Below, piece after piece: positions 9,768 to 19,054 of a stretch of DNA of 30,658 nucleotides. Source of the stretch: Chara braunii (taxonomy: Eukaryota > Streptophyta > Charophyceae > Charales > Characeae); the NCBI GenBank assembly GCA_003427395.1, contig BFEA01000048.1:2953082-2983739 (forward strand), given 5' to 3'. Made by a program: the position numbers and the translations under genes. Every line of letters starts with the position of its first letter. Positions within the stretch are counted from its first letter, which is position 1. The notes beneath the pieces are model-generated. The model made no database searches. It was not told where the DNA came from and saw nothing but the letters and a program-made list of their open reading frames with translations.

Positions 9768-9800
9768 CAATGAATGAATGAATGAATGAATGAATGAATG
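9768..9800. repeat. (GAAT)n microsatellite
   Basis: About eight uninterrupted GAAT units in PIN intron 2. Confidence 0.9.
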
Positions 9801-10069
9801 GACCACGTTCAATGTACAAATCCTCAGCTTCCCTTTACTGCTAGCCACTCAAGAAGTCTACCATAGCCATCCTACACCTTCTTCTAAACCTAGACTGAGC
9901 CGGTGGCTATGGCGGACCATCGGGAGGCTAGTAGCTCCAATGTTCAGAGGACAAAGCAAGGGTACCATGCCTCTCCCACTACTACGTCCATGCCACATTC
10001 CACCCCCATAGTCTTCCTTCAAGCATAACCCCACTTGGGGCCTTCCAGGTGCAGTGCCAACCAAGAAGA

Positions 10070-10372
10070 TGAAGATGCAAAATACCCCAGCCATCGGTTG
10101 GAACCCATCTTTCCAATATACCCCTACCGGGTACTGTCCAACTTTGCAAAATGCCCCAGTACTTGCTAACTTCTCCTAGGCGCTATTGCAAAAGGCCAAG
10201 GCCCAATTTGAAATGGGGAGGAGGTCCAGATTGCAAAGTTGCACACCCCCCTGGGAGGGGCACAACACAAAGATTTCGGTCCAAAAGGGCATTCCGCTCT
10301 ACCCACATCTTTCAGGGGCATTTAGGCATATATCTCAACTTATGGGGGTATTTTGCAAATTATCCCTAAAAG
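10070..10372. mobile_element. Truncated TIR element of the TATACCCC/ATGCCCC family
   Basis: It is nearly collinear with 12700-12978: CAATATACCCCTACCGGGTA, TTGCAAAATGCCCCAGTACT, TCTCCTAGGCGCTATTGC, and the right end TATCTCAACTTATGGGGGTA to TTATCCCT. The left inverted end present in the 12589 copy is missing, so this copy is truncated. Confidence 0.7.
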
Positions 10373-10691
10373 GATTTCTAACAAATAATAATTAGAAAAA
10401 AAAAAAGAGACAACTGAAGTACAAAAAAACATGCAATGTGCCAATGACAAAGACATCACGCGTCGACTTCTAAACGGCAATTTGGGTCGAAAAGTGTCCG
10501 TTGGCCTTTTTCTTCTTTTTCTTTTTTTTGCCATCTGACACGACGGCCGGCCCCTGTAAAATATGACACCAGGCCTCACACCACGGCCGCGGTACTGTCA
10601 TTGCCCTTTTCGAACTCGCGCCTAGTTTCTTTTTCCGACACATGTTTTTTTTGCCCCCTATGAAACTCTGATGTGACATGAACGTACTTTC

Positions 10692-10870
10692 CTTAAATCA
10701 CCAGTACCTTTGTCGGTTCAAAAATACTCGGCATCCGACCTTTCAGGAGGCCGAAACGAAACGGCGGCCGCCGATCAGATTGATCAACGCCGGGCTCGGC
10801 CTCCTGAAAGTTCGGGTACTGGCCAGGACTTGTCGAAACCGGACGCCAAAGGTACTAGTGGTTAAAAAAA
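10692..10870. mobile_element. GC-rich foldback MITE, family B, copy 1
   Basis: The ends TTAAATCACCAGTACCTTTG and CAAAGGTACTAGTGGTTAA are inverted. Inside, TTTCAGGAGGCCGA and TCGGCCTCCTGAAA form a perfect 14-base inverted pair. The same GGCGGCCGCCGAT...GGCCTCCTGA interior recurs in the 13020 element. Confidence 0.6.
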
Positions 10871-11022
10871 AATAAAAACTGCATTTCACTGTGTTTGCAG
10901 TATCGTAAAAGGGTACGATACGATTTGGAAACAAGCAAACGAGCAAAAGGAAAACAAAAAAGGTAAATTTAATTAAGAAGTGCAACAGGAAAGAAAGTCA
11001 AATCCACACCGACGAAAACCGT

Positions 11023-11055
11023 TTTAATTTTTTTTTTTTTTTTTTTTTTTTTTTT
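11023..11055. repeat. Poly-T tract in intron 2 near exon 2 donor
   Basis: A run of about 29 T (A in PIN sense) lies some 90 bases downstream of the exon 2 donor. Confidence 0.8.
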
Positions 11056-11146
11056 GTTGGAACCGCTTTAAATTTTAGATAGAAGCCTTTTAAAGATTAG
11101 AAAAGAAAAAAGAGTTAACTTTCTGAAAAGAAAAGTTCTTACATAC

Positions 11147-12095
11147 TTTCCTGCGATGAGGCTATACGTGAGGCCGAGGATGCTTGCCCAAACAAGCTGA
11201 CTGTGTAGAAAAGAATTTGCGCTGGCTTTCACAGCCTGCTTGATCTCTGCGCGACTCATTCTCACCGATGGTCGCCTCCCCTTCTTTCTCCCGCGTTCTC
11301 CGATTGGCATGTTTCTCAAAGCCCCTGTGACCTGTACAGGCACCGGTATGGGTGTAGGCGTGGGGCTCAGTATTGGCGTCAAAAGCTCAGCTGTTGGGCG
11401 GGCTGAGGTGATCACAATCGCGTCCACGGGTACCGTATTTACACGTTCTTCTCGTTCTGCTATCAATTGGGATTTCGCATGTAACTGTTGTGGAGTGACT
11501 GTTGTGGCAAGACCAGGCTGAGACCACAGTGACTTTGGATGTTCAATAACTGGACCAGATTCATCTCCTCTCGCAGGCATGAAACTGATTGCTAAACTTG
11601 GAACCAATGTTTGCCGGTACGTCGAATGTGGATAATTATCATAATTTGCAGATTTCGTCACAAAATCCTTATCCTCCTTGTCGCCTGTTAATACCTGTCC
11701 TCCTCCTCCTCCTCCTCCTCCTCCTCCTCCACTTCCTGCTCCACTAGAGGATGTTTGAAATTCAGGCATCAATCTAGATGAGAAATCCAATGGCGCAGAT
11801 CGACTCCCAGCTTGGCCGGTGATCTGCTGCTGATGTTGGTCTGATTTACCTCCTTCTGCACCTCCTGGAGTTGCGGAAAGCCGTCCCCTATCCTCAGCAG
11901 ATGCCGCTGCCCCTCCCCCGTTCTCTGCCATCTCAACCTTCTCCTCAGATTTTCTCCTGCTTGCCAGCTGAGGCAGATTGCTTGGCTTCTCTTCACCATT
12001 GCAGCTCCTTGCATGCTTTGCCTGTCCTCTGGATTTTGCCTCTCTTGACATACTTCCCTCCAAAGACGTAGTAGCTGGTGCAGATGCACCGGGCG
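11147..12095 (-). CDS. PIN: PIN auxin efflux carrier, exon 2 (end of loop, start of second membrane domain)
   Basis: This exon encodes about 315 residues (roughly 576-890) and follows exon 1 across a 4.8 kb intron. The acceptor is GGGTCAG|CGCCC, and the first two bases complete the Ala codon opened by exon 1. The first about 290 residues continue the hydrophilic loop, with an 11-Gly run encoded by a perfect trinucleotide repeat (11698-11730 on the plus strand) and a basic, phosphosite-like stretch RRPSVRMS near the end. The last residues, LVWASILGLTYSLIAGK, match the sixth helix of PINs (SLFGITWSLISFK in land plants). The donor is GGAAA|GTATGT and leaves two bases (AA) to be completed by exon 3. 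Upstream of the acceptor the minus strand is a long T tract followed by CTTGTGTTGTATGG, a usable polypyrimidine tract. Together the exons give a loop of about 700 residues, roughly twice that of canonical land-plant PINs. Confidence 0.88.
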
Positions 12096-12338
12096 CTGAC
12101 CCATACAACACAAGAAAAAAAAAAAAAAAAAAAAAGGTTAGCTGCCAAGACAGGAGACACATGGCATGAGTTTTACAGCACTGGTGGTGGAACAGGACAG
12201 AATCTTGTGATGATCAGCTGCACAGTGAACCCCCCCCCTCTGCCGGCTGTGCCAGGGTAGTCGATGCTGGTGGGCAAGAGAACTTACTTACTCTTGTCTT
12301 GCCTTTTTTTTTTTTTACTGCTCCTTAATTGTACATTT

Positions 12339-12515
12339 GGGATGCTGGACCCGTTTTTCCAGCTGGTGTAGCTTCCCGCCAATAGAAAGGAGCAACCGGA
12401 TCACACAGTAGGCCTGGGGAGGATGCTCTTACCACCCCACTCCCCCCAAGTGACGCTACCCCGGCGTTTTAAAAAAAAAGAAAAAAAAAAGAAAAAAGAA
12501 AAAAAGAAAAAGACA
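12339..12515 (+). mobile_element. Short SINE-like repeat, copy 3 (longer variant)
   Basis: GGGATGCTGGACCC, TTTTCCAGCTGG and GCTTCCCGCCAATAGAAAGG lead to GGAGC, then about 70 extra bases and an A-rich tail (12470-12515). The first stem is GCTGGA/TCCAGC instead of GCTGGG/CCCAGC, a paired change. It lies in PIN intron 1, antisense to PIN. Confidence 0.65.
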
Positions 12516-12588
12516 TGGAATGAGTTAAGGACATAGGTTAATACAGTCTTTTTTTGTTTTGTTTTGTGAGTGTGTATGTTTTAGGGTA

Positions 12589-12978
12589 GGGATAATTTAC
12601 AAAATACCCCCATAAGTTGAGATATATGCCAAAATAGCCCTAAAAGATGTGGGTGAAGTAGAATGCCCCTCTGACAAAAAAACTATTTTGTGAAATACCC
12701 CTGGCGTCGGTTGGATCCCCATCTTTGCAATATACCCCTACCGGGTACGGTCCAACTTTGCAAAATGCCCCAGTACTTGCCAACTTCTCCTAGGCGCTAT
12801 TGCAAAAGGCCAAGGCCCAATTTGAAACGGGGAGGTCCAGATTGCAAAGTTGCACACCCGCCCGACAGGGGCACAACACAAAGATTTCGGCCCAGATGGG
12901 TATTCCGCTCTACCCACAGCTTTCAGGGGCATTTTGCCATATATCTCAACTTATGAGGGTATTTTGCAAGTTATCCCT
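12589..12978. mobile_element. TIR element (about 390 bases), complete copy
   Basis: The left end AGGGATAATTTACAAAATAC, then CCCCATAAGTTGAGATATATG, is mirrored by the right end ATATATCTCAACTTATGAGG and GTATTTTGCAAGTTATCCCT. The inverted ends are about 85 bases and continue through GTGGGTGAAGTAGAATGCCC versus GTATTCCGCTCTACCCAC. No coding capacity. TAGGTTAATACAGT occurs on both sides, at 12534-12547 and 12980-12993, and GTTAATACAGT again at 13199. Confidence 0.7.
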
Positions 12979-13019
12979 TTAGGTTAATACAGTAGTACAC
13001 ACTTCTTTTTTTTTTTTTC

Positions 13020-13196
13020 CATCACCACTAGCTGCAGCACGCCTGTCACCGAATGGGCTCCACGAAGTGTGGAGGCCTGTAAGGCACGGCCGCCGCCGCC
13101 GATGGACTTTATCGACGGCGGGCCCAGCAGCCTCCTGACATTTCAACTTGTAGGCTACTACCTGAAACTCTGAGGTCTGCAGGTAGTGGTGGTTTA
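13020..13196. mobile_element. GC-rich foldback MITE, family B, copy 2
   Basis: The ends CATCACCACTAGCTGCAG and CTGCAGGTAGTGGTGG are inverted. The interior CGGCCGCCGCCGCCGAT ... CAGCAGCCTCCTGACA parallels the 10692 element. GTTAATACAGT lies on both sides (within 12980-12993, about 27 bases outside the left end, and at 13199-13209). Confidence 0.6.
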
Positions 13197-13268
13197 AAGT
13201 TAATACAGTCTTAAACCACCCGCACACATACTACACACCTTTTTTTGTTCCTCCTCCTCCCTCCCCCT

Positions 13269-13269
<1 letters not shown>

Positions 13270-13322
<53 letters not shown>
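13270..13322. repeat. Poly-C run of about 50 bases
   Basis: An almost uninterrupted C homopolymer. Its exact length is unlikely to be reliable in any assembly. ORFs reading prolines through it are artefacts. Confidence 0.9.
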
Positions 13323-13323
<1 letters not shown>

Positions 13324-13442
13324 CCACAAGCTCCGTGTTATTTGTGAGGAGCGTCACCTGCTGGAAATTGGGTCCAGTGTCGCATCACATGAGGCACCTC
13401 ACAAATAGCATGGAGCTTGTGGCAAAAAAAAAAAAAAAAAAA
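13323..13442. mobile_element. Two SINE-like copies head to head (hairpin)
   Basis: On the minus strand 13390-13323 reads CACTGGACCC, TTTCCAGCAGG and GCTCCTCACAAATAACACGG to GGAGC, a diverged copy of the two-stem-loop repeat. Positions 13398-13424 on the plus strand repeat its end (CCTCACAAATAGCATGGAGC) followed by a long A tail. Together they form an inverted repeat with 27-base arms. Confidence 0.55.
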
Positions 13443-13605
13443 GTTAAAAAAACAGAGTTATCTCAGGTAGGTCCTGAACTGAGAAAAAGTTGCAGTTGGC
13501 CGTGGGATGGAACTTATCAATGGTGGCCCAGCCCCGACGTTTTCGGATGGGCGACGAGTTTTTTTTTTTCCAGCAAGGCTGGGGCCATGTAGTAGTGGTT
13601 TAATT

Positions 13606-13830
13606 TTTAAACCTCCACTACCTTTTGCAGGCAAACTCGAAACGTCCTAAGAATGTGGCAAGAGCCGCAAAACGGTACTATAACCTATATAGTATATAGC
13701 GCATTCTTTGGAGGCTGGCTCCTGCGAAAACACAAGAAAAAAAGCTCGCGCTGGCTCTTCGGCAAAGCTTGGCACGCAGTTATTTTCCGCCTCCAAAAAA
13801 AGCGGCTCGGAGGTAGTGGTGGTTTCAAGA
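13606..13830. mobile_element. Foldback MITE, family B-like, copy 3
   Basis: The ends TTAAACCTCCACTACCTTTT and GGAGGTAGTGGTGGTTTCAA are inverted and resemble the GGTAGTGGTGGTTTAA end of the 13020 element. A second inverted end (GTAGTAGTGGTTTAA, 13589-13603) abuts it directly. Only the ends are shared; the interior differs. Confidence 0.45.
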
Positions 13831-13874
13831 AGAAGAAGAAGAAGAAGAAGAAGAAGAAGAAGAAGAAGAAGAAA
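13827..13874. repeat. (AAG)n microsatellite
   Basis: About fifteen AAG units immediately after the 13606-13830 element, in PIN intron 1. Confidence 0.9.
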
Positions 13875-14297
13875 AAGGATACGATAATAGCATAATTCAG
13901 AGATCAACAGCACACATCACTCACAGTACGACAAGTAGTCCAAATAATCAAAGCATGTAAAGTTGTAAACTTGTAAAAATGTGAGCTAGTCGTGGAGCAA
14001 CAGCAACAGAAAAAAAGTGGAAAGGAAGTCAGAATAATAATGAGTTAATAGCACAAATCTATTCTGTGCTGCCTACCTCTCCTATTTGCATCATCCGGTT
14101 TACATTTAGCAATAGCATATCTAAGGGTCCCATACGAAACTTCAACAAAAATGCGGAGTAAATAATAAGGCATGGAAATTCCATTTTAGTTTTCAGTACT
14201 TTTTACCCCAAATACTTCCGAGAAATGCAGACTCTGCAGACTCTGCAGTCTGTGCAGTCTCTGCTACTTCCTCGACTATTCCAACAACTAATTCCAA
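13875..14297. other. Intron 1 stretch, no gene recognised
   Basis: Unremarkable sequence except for short GCAGACTCT/GCAGTCT repeats at about 14228-14265. Confidence 0.4.
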
Positions 14298-14756
14298 CTA
14301 ATTCCAACTAATTGTTGAGGATACCATCTGCCACCAGAATAGAACACAACCTAGAGACCATGACTCCTCCTCCTCCTCCTCCTCCTCCTCCTCCTCAATC
14401 TCCACCATCGTCTTCTTCGAGACTCATACTTAATACTGAGGATGCGGTTTCTTCTACAGAGTCAGTAAAGACTAATTCCAACTAATTGCTAAGAATATCA
14501 TCTGCATCCACCCAAACAGAACACAACCTCCTCCTCCTCCTCCTCCTCCTCCTCCTCAATCTCCACCATCGTCTTCTTCGAGACTCATACTTAATGCTCA
14601 GGATGTGGTTTCTTCTACAGAGTCAGCAAAGACTAATTCCAACTAATTGCTAAGAATACCATCTGCATCCACCCAAACAGAACACAACCTAGAGACCATG
14701 CCGCCTCCTCCTCCTCCTCCTCCTCCTCCATCTCCTTCTTTGATACTTGTACTTAA
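14298..14756. repeat. Tandem repeat of about 174-base units, 2.7 copies, each with a (CTC)n core
   Basis: Units start CTAATTCCAACTAATTG at 14298, 14472 and 14633. Each continues through ATACCATCTGC, ACAGAACACAACC, a variable CTC microsatellite, and in copies 1 and 2 AATCTCCACCATCGTCTTCT. The second unit is 161 bases because of a shorter leading segment, and the third is truncated. Confidence 0.85.
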
Positions 14757-15129
14757 GGGGTGAAGGATGGTTTTTTTTTTTTTTTTTTTTTTTTTGCCCT
14801 TTTCTTTTCTTTTCTTTTCTTTTCTTTCAACACACAGATTGGTAATCGTAATTTGGCGGGGGACTGTGGCCATTAAACTTCTCAGTCCGGGGCTTCGCTA
14901 TCCCGTGGAGCTGCCTATATCCCCCATCCCGACCTGAAATGCCCCTTATCTATTGGCCCAGCCTTTTTCAGCAGCCCCCCTTGTTTAAACCCCTTAAACC
15001 CTTTGAACCCTTTTACACTCGTCAAGCCTTACATCCTCTCAATATCCATTCATCCCATATCCTACAGCATCGGGGCCCCACCAACCAGGGAGCTGCAAAC
15101 AGAGTACATCTGAATCTAGTTGGTACATC
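14757..15129. other. Intron 1 stretch before the gap
   Basis: A 25-base T run (14771-14795) and TTTTC repeats (14801-14827), then CCTT/CCCTT-rich sequence. No gene recognised. Confidence 0.4.
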
Positions 15130-15669
15130 NNNNNNNNNNNNNNNNNNNNNNNNNNNNNNNNNNNNNNNNNNNNNNNNNNNNNNNNNNNNNNNNNNNNNNN
15201 NNNNNNNNNNNNNNNNNNNNNNNNNNNNNNNNNNNNNNNNNNNNNNNNNNNNNNNNNNNNNNNNNNNNNNNNNNNNNNNNNNNNNNNNNNNNNNNNNNNN
15301 NNNNNNNNNNNNNNNNNNNNNNNNNNNNNNNNNNNNNNNNNNNNNNNNNNNNNNNNNNNNNNNNNNNNNNNNNNNNNNNNNNNNNNNNNNNNNNNNNNNN
15401 NNNNNNNNNNNNNNNNNNNNNNNNNNNNNNNNNNNNNNNNNNNNNNNNNNNNNNNNNNNNNNNNNNNNNNNNNNNNNNNNNNNNNNNNNNNNNNNNNNNN
15501 NNNNNNNNNNNNNNNNNNNNNNNNNNNNNNNNNNNNNNNNNNNNNNNNNNNNNNNNNNNNNNNNNNNNNNNNNNNNNNNNNNNNNNNNNNNNNNNNNNNN
15601 NNNNNNNNNNNNNNNNNNNNNNNNNNNNNNNNNNNNNNNNNNNNNNNNNNNNNNNNNNNNNNNNNNNNN
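15130..15669. other. Assembly gap (540 N)
   Basis: An unbroken run of undetermined bases inside PIN intron 1 and inside or beside a LINE fragment. ORFs that read through it are meaningless. Confidence 1.
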
Positions 15670-16135
15670 GCTGCAGCCCGAATCTATGATCTTTTCTTTC
15701 GAACGAGCATCTGGCTCTCCAGGCCATCATAAGGACGTGCAGTCTCATGTAGGAGAAAAGGTTGGCTGCAAAAGGTGACCATTGGGCCAATAGGTGTTGA
15801 TTCTTGGCAAGCAGCAGGAGGCCCAGGTCCCACGGGATATGTGTGTTTGTGAGTGCGTGGAATGCTGCATCCCACCACTGCCAGAGTTGCTTAACCATCG
15901 GGCATACCAGCAAGCAGTGTTCAATTGTTGCTCTAGCCGGCGCCGTCGCTCTTCCACAATATGCACAGATGGGAGATAGCAGGCCTTTTTGTTCCAAGTC
16001 CGTTCTTGACACGAGCCAATGCGGGGTTTGGAGGCAACGGTGCAGAAGGATGTGTTCTCTTCTACAAGGGGTGAAGCAGAAGAGTGTAATAAGACTGATT
16101 AGATCTCGGACTCACCAAATAGGATTTCAATAAAG
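15670..16135 (-). pseudogene. LINE 3' fragment: zinc-binding region of a reverse transcriptase (zf-RVT type)
   Basis: The minus-strand reading frame from about 16090 to the gap gives HRCLQTPHWLVSRTDLEQKG, then PICAYCG, then IEHCLLVCPMVKQLWQWW. That is the CxxC ... HCxxxC pattern of the zinc-binding domain at the end of plant LINE ORF2. The frame is open to the gap edge, so the rest is unassembled. It is in the same orientation as PIN, within intron 1. Confidence 0.75.
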
Positions 16136-16728
16136 TTCTTGCCGCTGATGGAGGCCCTCAAGAACCCAAAGAGGTCTGGATAGTGATTCTTTTTTTTTCT
16201 TTTTTTTTCCCGTTATTGTTGTTTGAGATTCCATTACGCCCAAATGTACATGTGTTGTGCAGCTCGCGCGGTTGAATGGTACATAGTACTACATAGTACA
16301 TACCCCCCCCCCCAAAAAAAAAGAGGTTGAATGCCAATTAATGGTACATACATTGAGAGAAATAGGACTGAACTGTTTTCTCAACTTCATTCTCCATCTT
16401 GATAAAAAAATATTCTGTCTGGTTCTGAATCTTCTGTGTGGGAGAGAAACAAGGGCAGAGATGGGACAACAGGAGAGCAAAATGCAGAACAAAGCAGAAA
16501 ATCATGATGAAGGCAAACAAGACCCCCCTCCCTCAAAGGTTGGTATACATGGGGCCTTGCTGCACTACTCTCCAAATGTGCAAAATGAGAATGAATCTCG
16601 CACTAGAACATGGAAAGATACACCGCCATAATGTTTGTCTTTTGTGCATGTGGAGAGTAATGCAGCGAGGGCCATGTAGTGGCCGCAGTGGGTGGGTTAC
16701 GGATGGCAATGAGTGGATAACTGATCAA
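16136..16728. other. Intron 1 stretch, no gene recognised
   Basis: T-rich and C-run tracts (16190-16210, 16303-16321) and local repeats of GGTACATA (about 16277-16352). ORFs here have no recognisable domain. Confidence 0.4.
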
Positions 16729-16892
16729 TCTTTTTCTTTTTTCTTTTTTTTCTTTTTTTTCTTTTTTTTTTCTTTTTCTTTTCTTTTTGTTCTTGGGTGG
16801 GTGGGTGGGTGGGGGGGGGGGGGGGGGTTGGAAACCATGCTCCAACAATCTATTCGTGGGGAGCAACACGTGCTGGGAAGCGGGCTGATAGG
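16729..16892 (-). mobile_element. SINE-like repeat with T-rich (A-tail) end, next to PIN exon 1 donor
   Basis: On the minus strand 16892-16831 reads CGCTTCCCAGCACGTGTTGC and CCCCACGAATAGATTGTTGG to GGAGC, matching the short repeat family. The 5' half of the first stem is missing. A G/GGGT run (16797-16828) and a CTTTTTT-rich tract (16730-16790) follow, consistent with a decayed A tail. It lies about 30 bases downstream of the exon 1 donor. Confidence 0.6.
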
Positions 16893-16921
16893 GTCAGATG
16901 AACAAAATTAATGCAGCTCAC

Positions 16922-18644
16922 CAGAATCGAGAGGACCTGTTGGTGGCTTGATGGTGATGATGTGCATTCCTGCATGTGCTGTTGGGACTCCGGTCGATGA
17001 CATATCAAGTTGAATGCACTTCGTTCCGTCCGTCGACGATTGATGATCCAGCGAATCCGATGGTGGTGGTCCTGCCAGGTTGCAATCTGGCACCTCACCG
17101 CCAAGCCGGCTCAGAGTTGGACCTGTGGCAGCAGGATCGCAACCATCAAAGGTTGCTCCCGCTGAACACCACGCCCGGTCAGATATGCCGGCGGCCTCCG
17201 TGTCTGTGTCCACACTTTGTGCCAGCTGGCATGCATTGAACCGGCAATCCAAGCCCGACTCCGATCTGGATTGTGATTCCAAAGGACCAGCAACAGAAGC
17301 CGCAGGCAGCTGAGCTGGAGCGGCCATTCCTGGCGATCCTTGTCCAGAATCTGATGTAGAGGACTCTTCATTCAACAATTTGACAGCAGACTCTCCCACT
17401 GCTGGTGAGAGCTCCCCATGCTGCGGCGTTTCAAGAGGGTGGCAACTCTCACGTAACCCTGGGTTAAAAGCTGTGCTTCCTTGTCCAACCCCCCTTAGCC
17501 CCCCTGAACTGTTTGCGGCAAGTCCTGATGTGTCACAAGCGCCAGGAGCCATGACCATTTGTCTTAAGTCGGCGCGTGGGGATCGTGCGGAAGTATCGGC
17601 AGCAGCAGGACTGGGTCTGCCATTTGGACTGACAGCCTGGATTGGTTGTGTGTGTTTGCACTGTTTGGTAATGAAGCTCGAGCTCGAGGTTTTCTTCTTC
17701 TTCAGATAGTCACTGACAGAATCCTTGCTGGTGGACTTGCCACCTGAAAAGTGGTGGTGCAGAGCTGCACTCCTCAGCTTGTTCACCCAAGGGCCAAACT
17801 TTTTTCTGATGGAGGCGATCTGCATCGTTATAGATGCCACTCCAGGACCTCTCTTTCCATCGGTCTCTCCTTTGGGAACCTTGCCTCCCCGCTCTTCAAC
17901 TCGCTCAAAGGAGTTGGGCGGATCCGCCCCCTCGCCACCGATACACTTGAAGTTTTCCTTTGCCAACTTCTGACGGAGCTGCTGCTGCTCGACAGCGTCC
18001 CCTCGCAGGTTGCTGCCTTTTTCTACCTGCACTTGCACTGCAGTGTCCTGATGACAGGGAGCAGTACCTCCCACCACGCTGGCATCTGCTACACCTGATG
18101 ATGTGATGGACCCTGCCACACTGTGGTCTTCCAAATCCTTTAGGGCCTCTGTGCTGCGGATAGATGTGTTGAGCTGTGACAGGATTTGCAGGACCGGGAA
18201 CCAGAGGACCAACTGCACAACGACGACCTGGGCCAGCAGGGTTGCAGAGTCGGAGCCGTACATTGCGTGGAGAAGTGGGATGCCGATGATGAGCGTATTG
18301 GCCACGCTCGCCACCATGAAGGACACAACAAACCATTCCCACTTTCCACTCACGGTCGGGATTGCGGTCAAGTACTGCACCCAAAGCCCAAGCCCAACTA
18401 GCATGCCGAACTTGGCGACAGTATCAGCAAGTACGAAGATAAGGTTCATATCGTAAATGGCTGTCTTGGCGAGGAATTGGAAGGAAAATGCGGGGATGAC
18501 GAAGACGGCATTGAGGGTGTTGAGGGATTTGGTCTGCTCCTGGGTAAATATGTTCCACGGCTTGACTGATAGATAACCCAAGAGAATTGCAAAATACAGG
18601 GGAATGACGGCATTAACAACGTTGACCAGGTTCTTGACCTCCAT
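16922..18644 (-). CDS. PIN: PIN auxin efflux carrier, exon 1 (N-terminal membrane domain and most of hydrophilic loop)
   Basis: PIN proteins export auxin across membranes; this exon encodes residues 1-574 plus one base. Residues 1 to about 161 align with the N-terminal five-helix PIN domain: IPLYFAILLGYLSVKPW (14-30) matches the family's VPLYVA..LAYGSVKWW stretch, VANTLIIGIPLL (114-125) matches the S/PNTLVxGIPLL motif with its helix-breaking proline, and VVVQLVLW follows. From about 162 onward the sequence is a polar, Ser/Pro/Gly-rich cytosolic loop. The ATG at 18644-18642 starts the family-typical N-terminus with no extra residues. The donor is CTG|GTGAGC, with the intron beginning at 16921; reading on gives a stop at 16908. 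The exon ends in phase 1 and joins exon 2 to make an Ala codon. Odd points: a 28-base A tract (in mRNA sense) lies 12 bases upstream of the ATG, and a SINE-like copy lies about 30 bases past the donor. The family call is secure; substrate and membrane location are inferred. Confidence 0.93.
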
Positions 18645-18960
18645 GACGAAAGGCAGTTTTTTTTTTTTTTTTTTTTTTTTTTTTGGTTGGTTGGTTGGTT
18701 GGTTGGGGGGATGGCGGAGGAGGATAATGAATTAGTACAAGCAATGTGAAGGAGGAGATGGGGGTGAAGGCAGTCTCGGTTGATTTGTTGAGCAGTGCTA
18801 GAGGGCTATCGCAAGGGCTATTTTAGTATTTTCCCAAAAAAAAAAAAAAAAAGGATAGCTTGGTTTTGGTTTCTAACTGAGCTCCATGGTTTTTCTCTAA
18901 CAGTTGTGTATCATTTGTGCTTTAGCTTGACTCTAGGGTTTTGTTGTGGGTAGCCCTTTT
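18645..18960 (-). other. PIN 5' flank with A tract and tetranucleotide repeat
   Basis: In PIN orientation the start codon is preceded by a short CTGCCTTTCGTC stretch, a 28-base A run (18657-18684 as T on the plus strand), and a CCAA tetranucleotide repeat (18685-18708). No TATA element or recognised promoter motif stands out. Whether this is a transcribed 5' leader, or a SINE/LINE tail inserted just upstream, cannot be decided by eye. Confidence 0.5.
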
Positions 18961-18999
18961 TTTTTTCTGAAGTTTGTTCGAGTAATTTTCTGAATACCT

Positions 19000-19054
<55 letters not shown>

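Noticed and set aside
15116-16012. 298-codon minus-strand ORF taken at full length
   Set aside because: Most of it is the N gap. Only the part right of 15669 is real sequence, and that is a LINE fragment.
16976-18456. Several plus-strand and alternative-frame ORFs of 70-160 codons
   Set aside because: They are shadows of PIN exon 1, whose protein has clear family motifs in the chosen frame.
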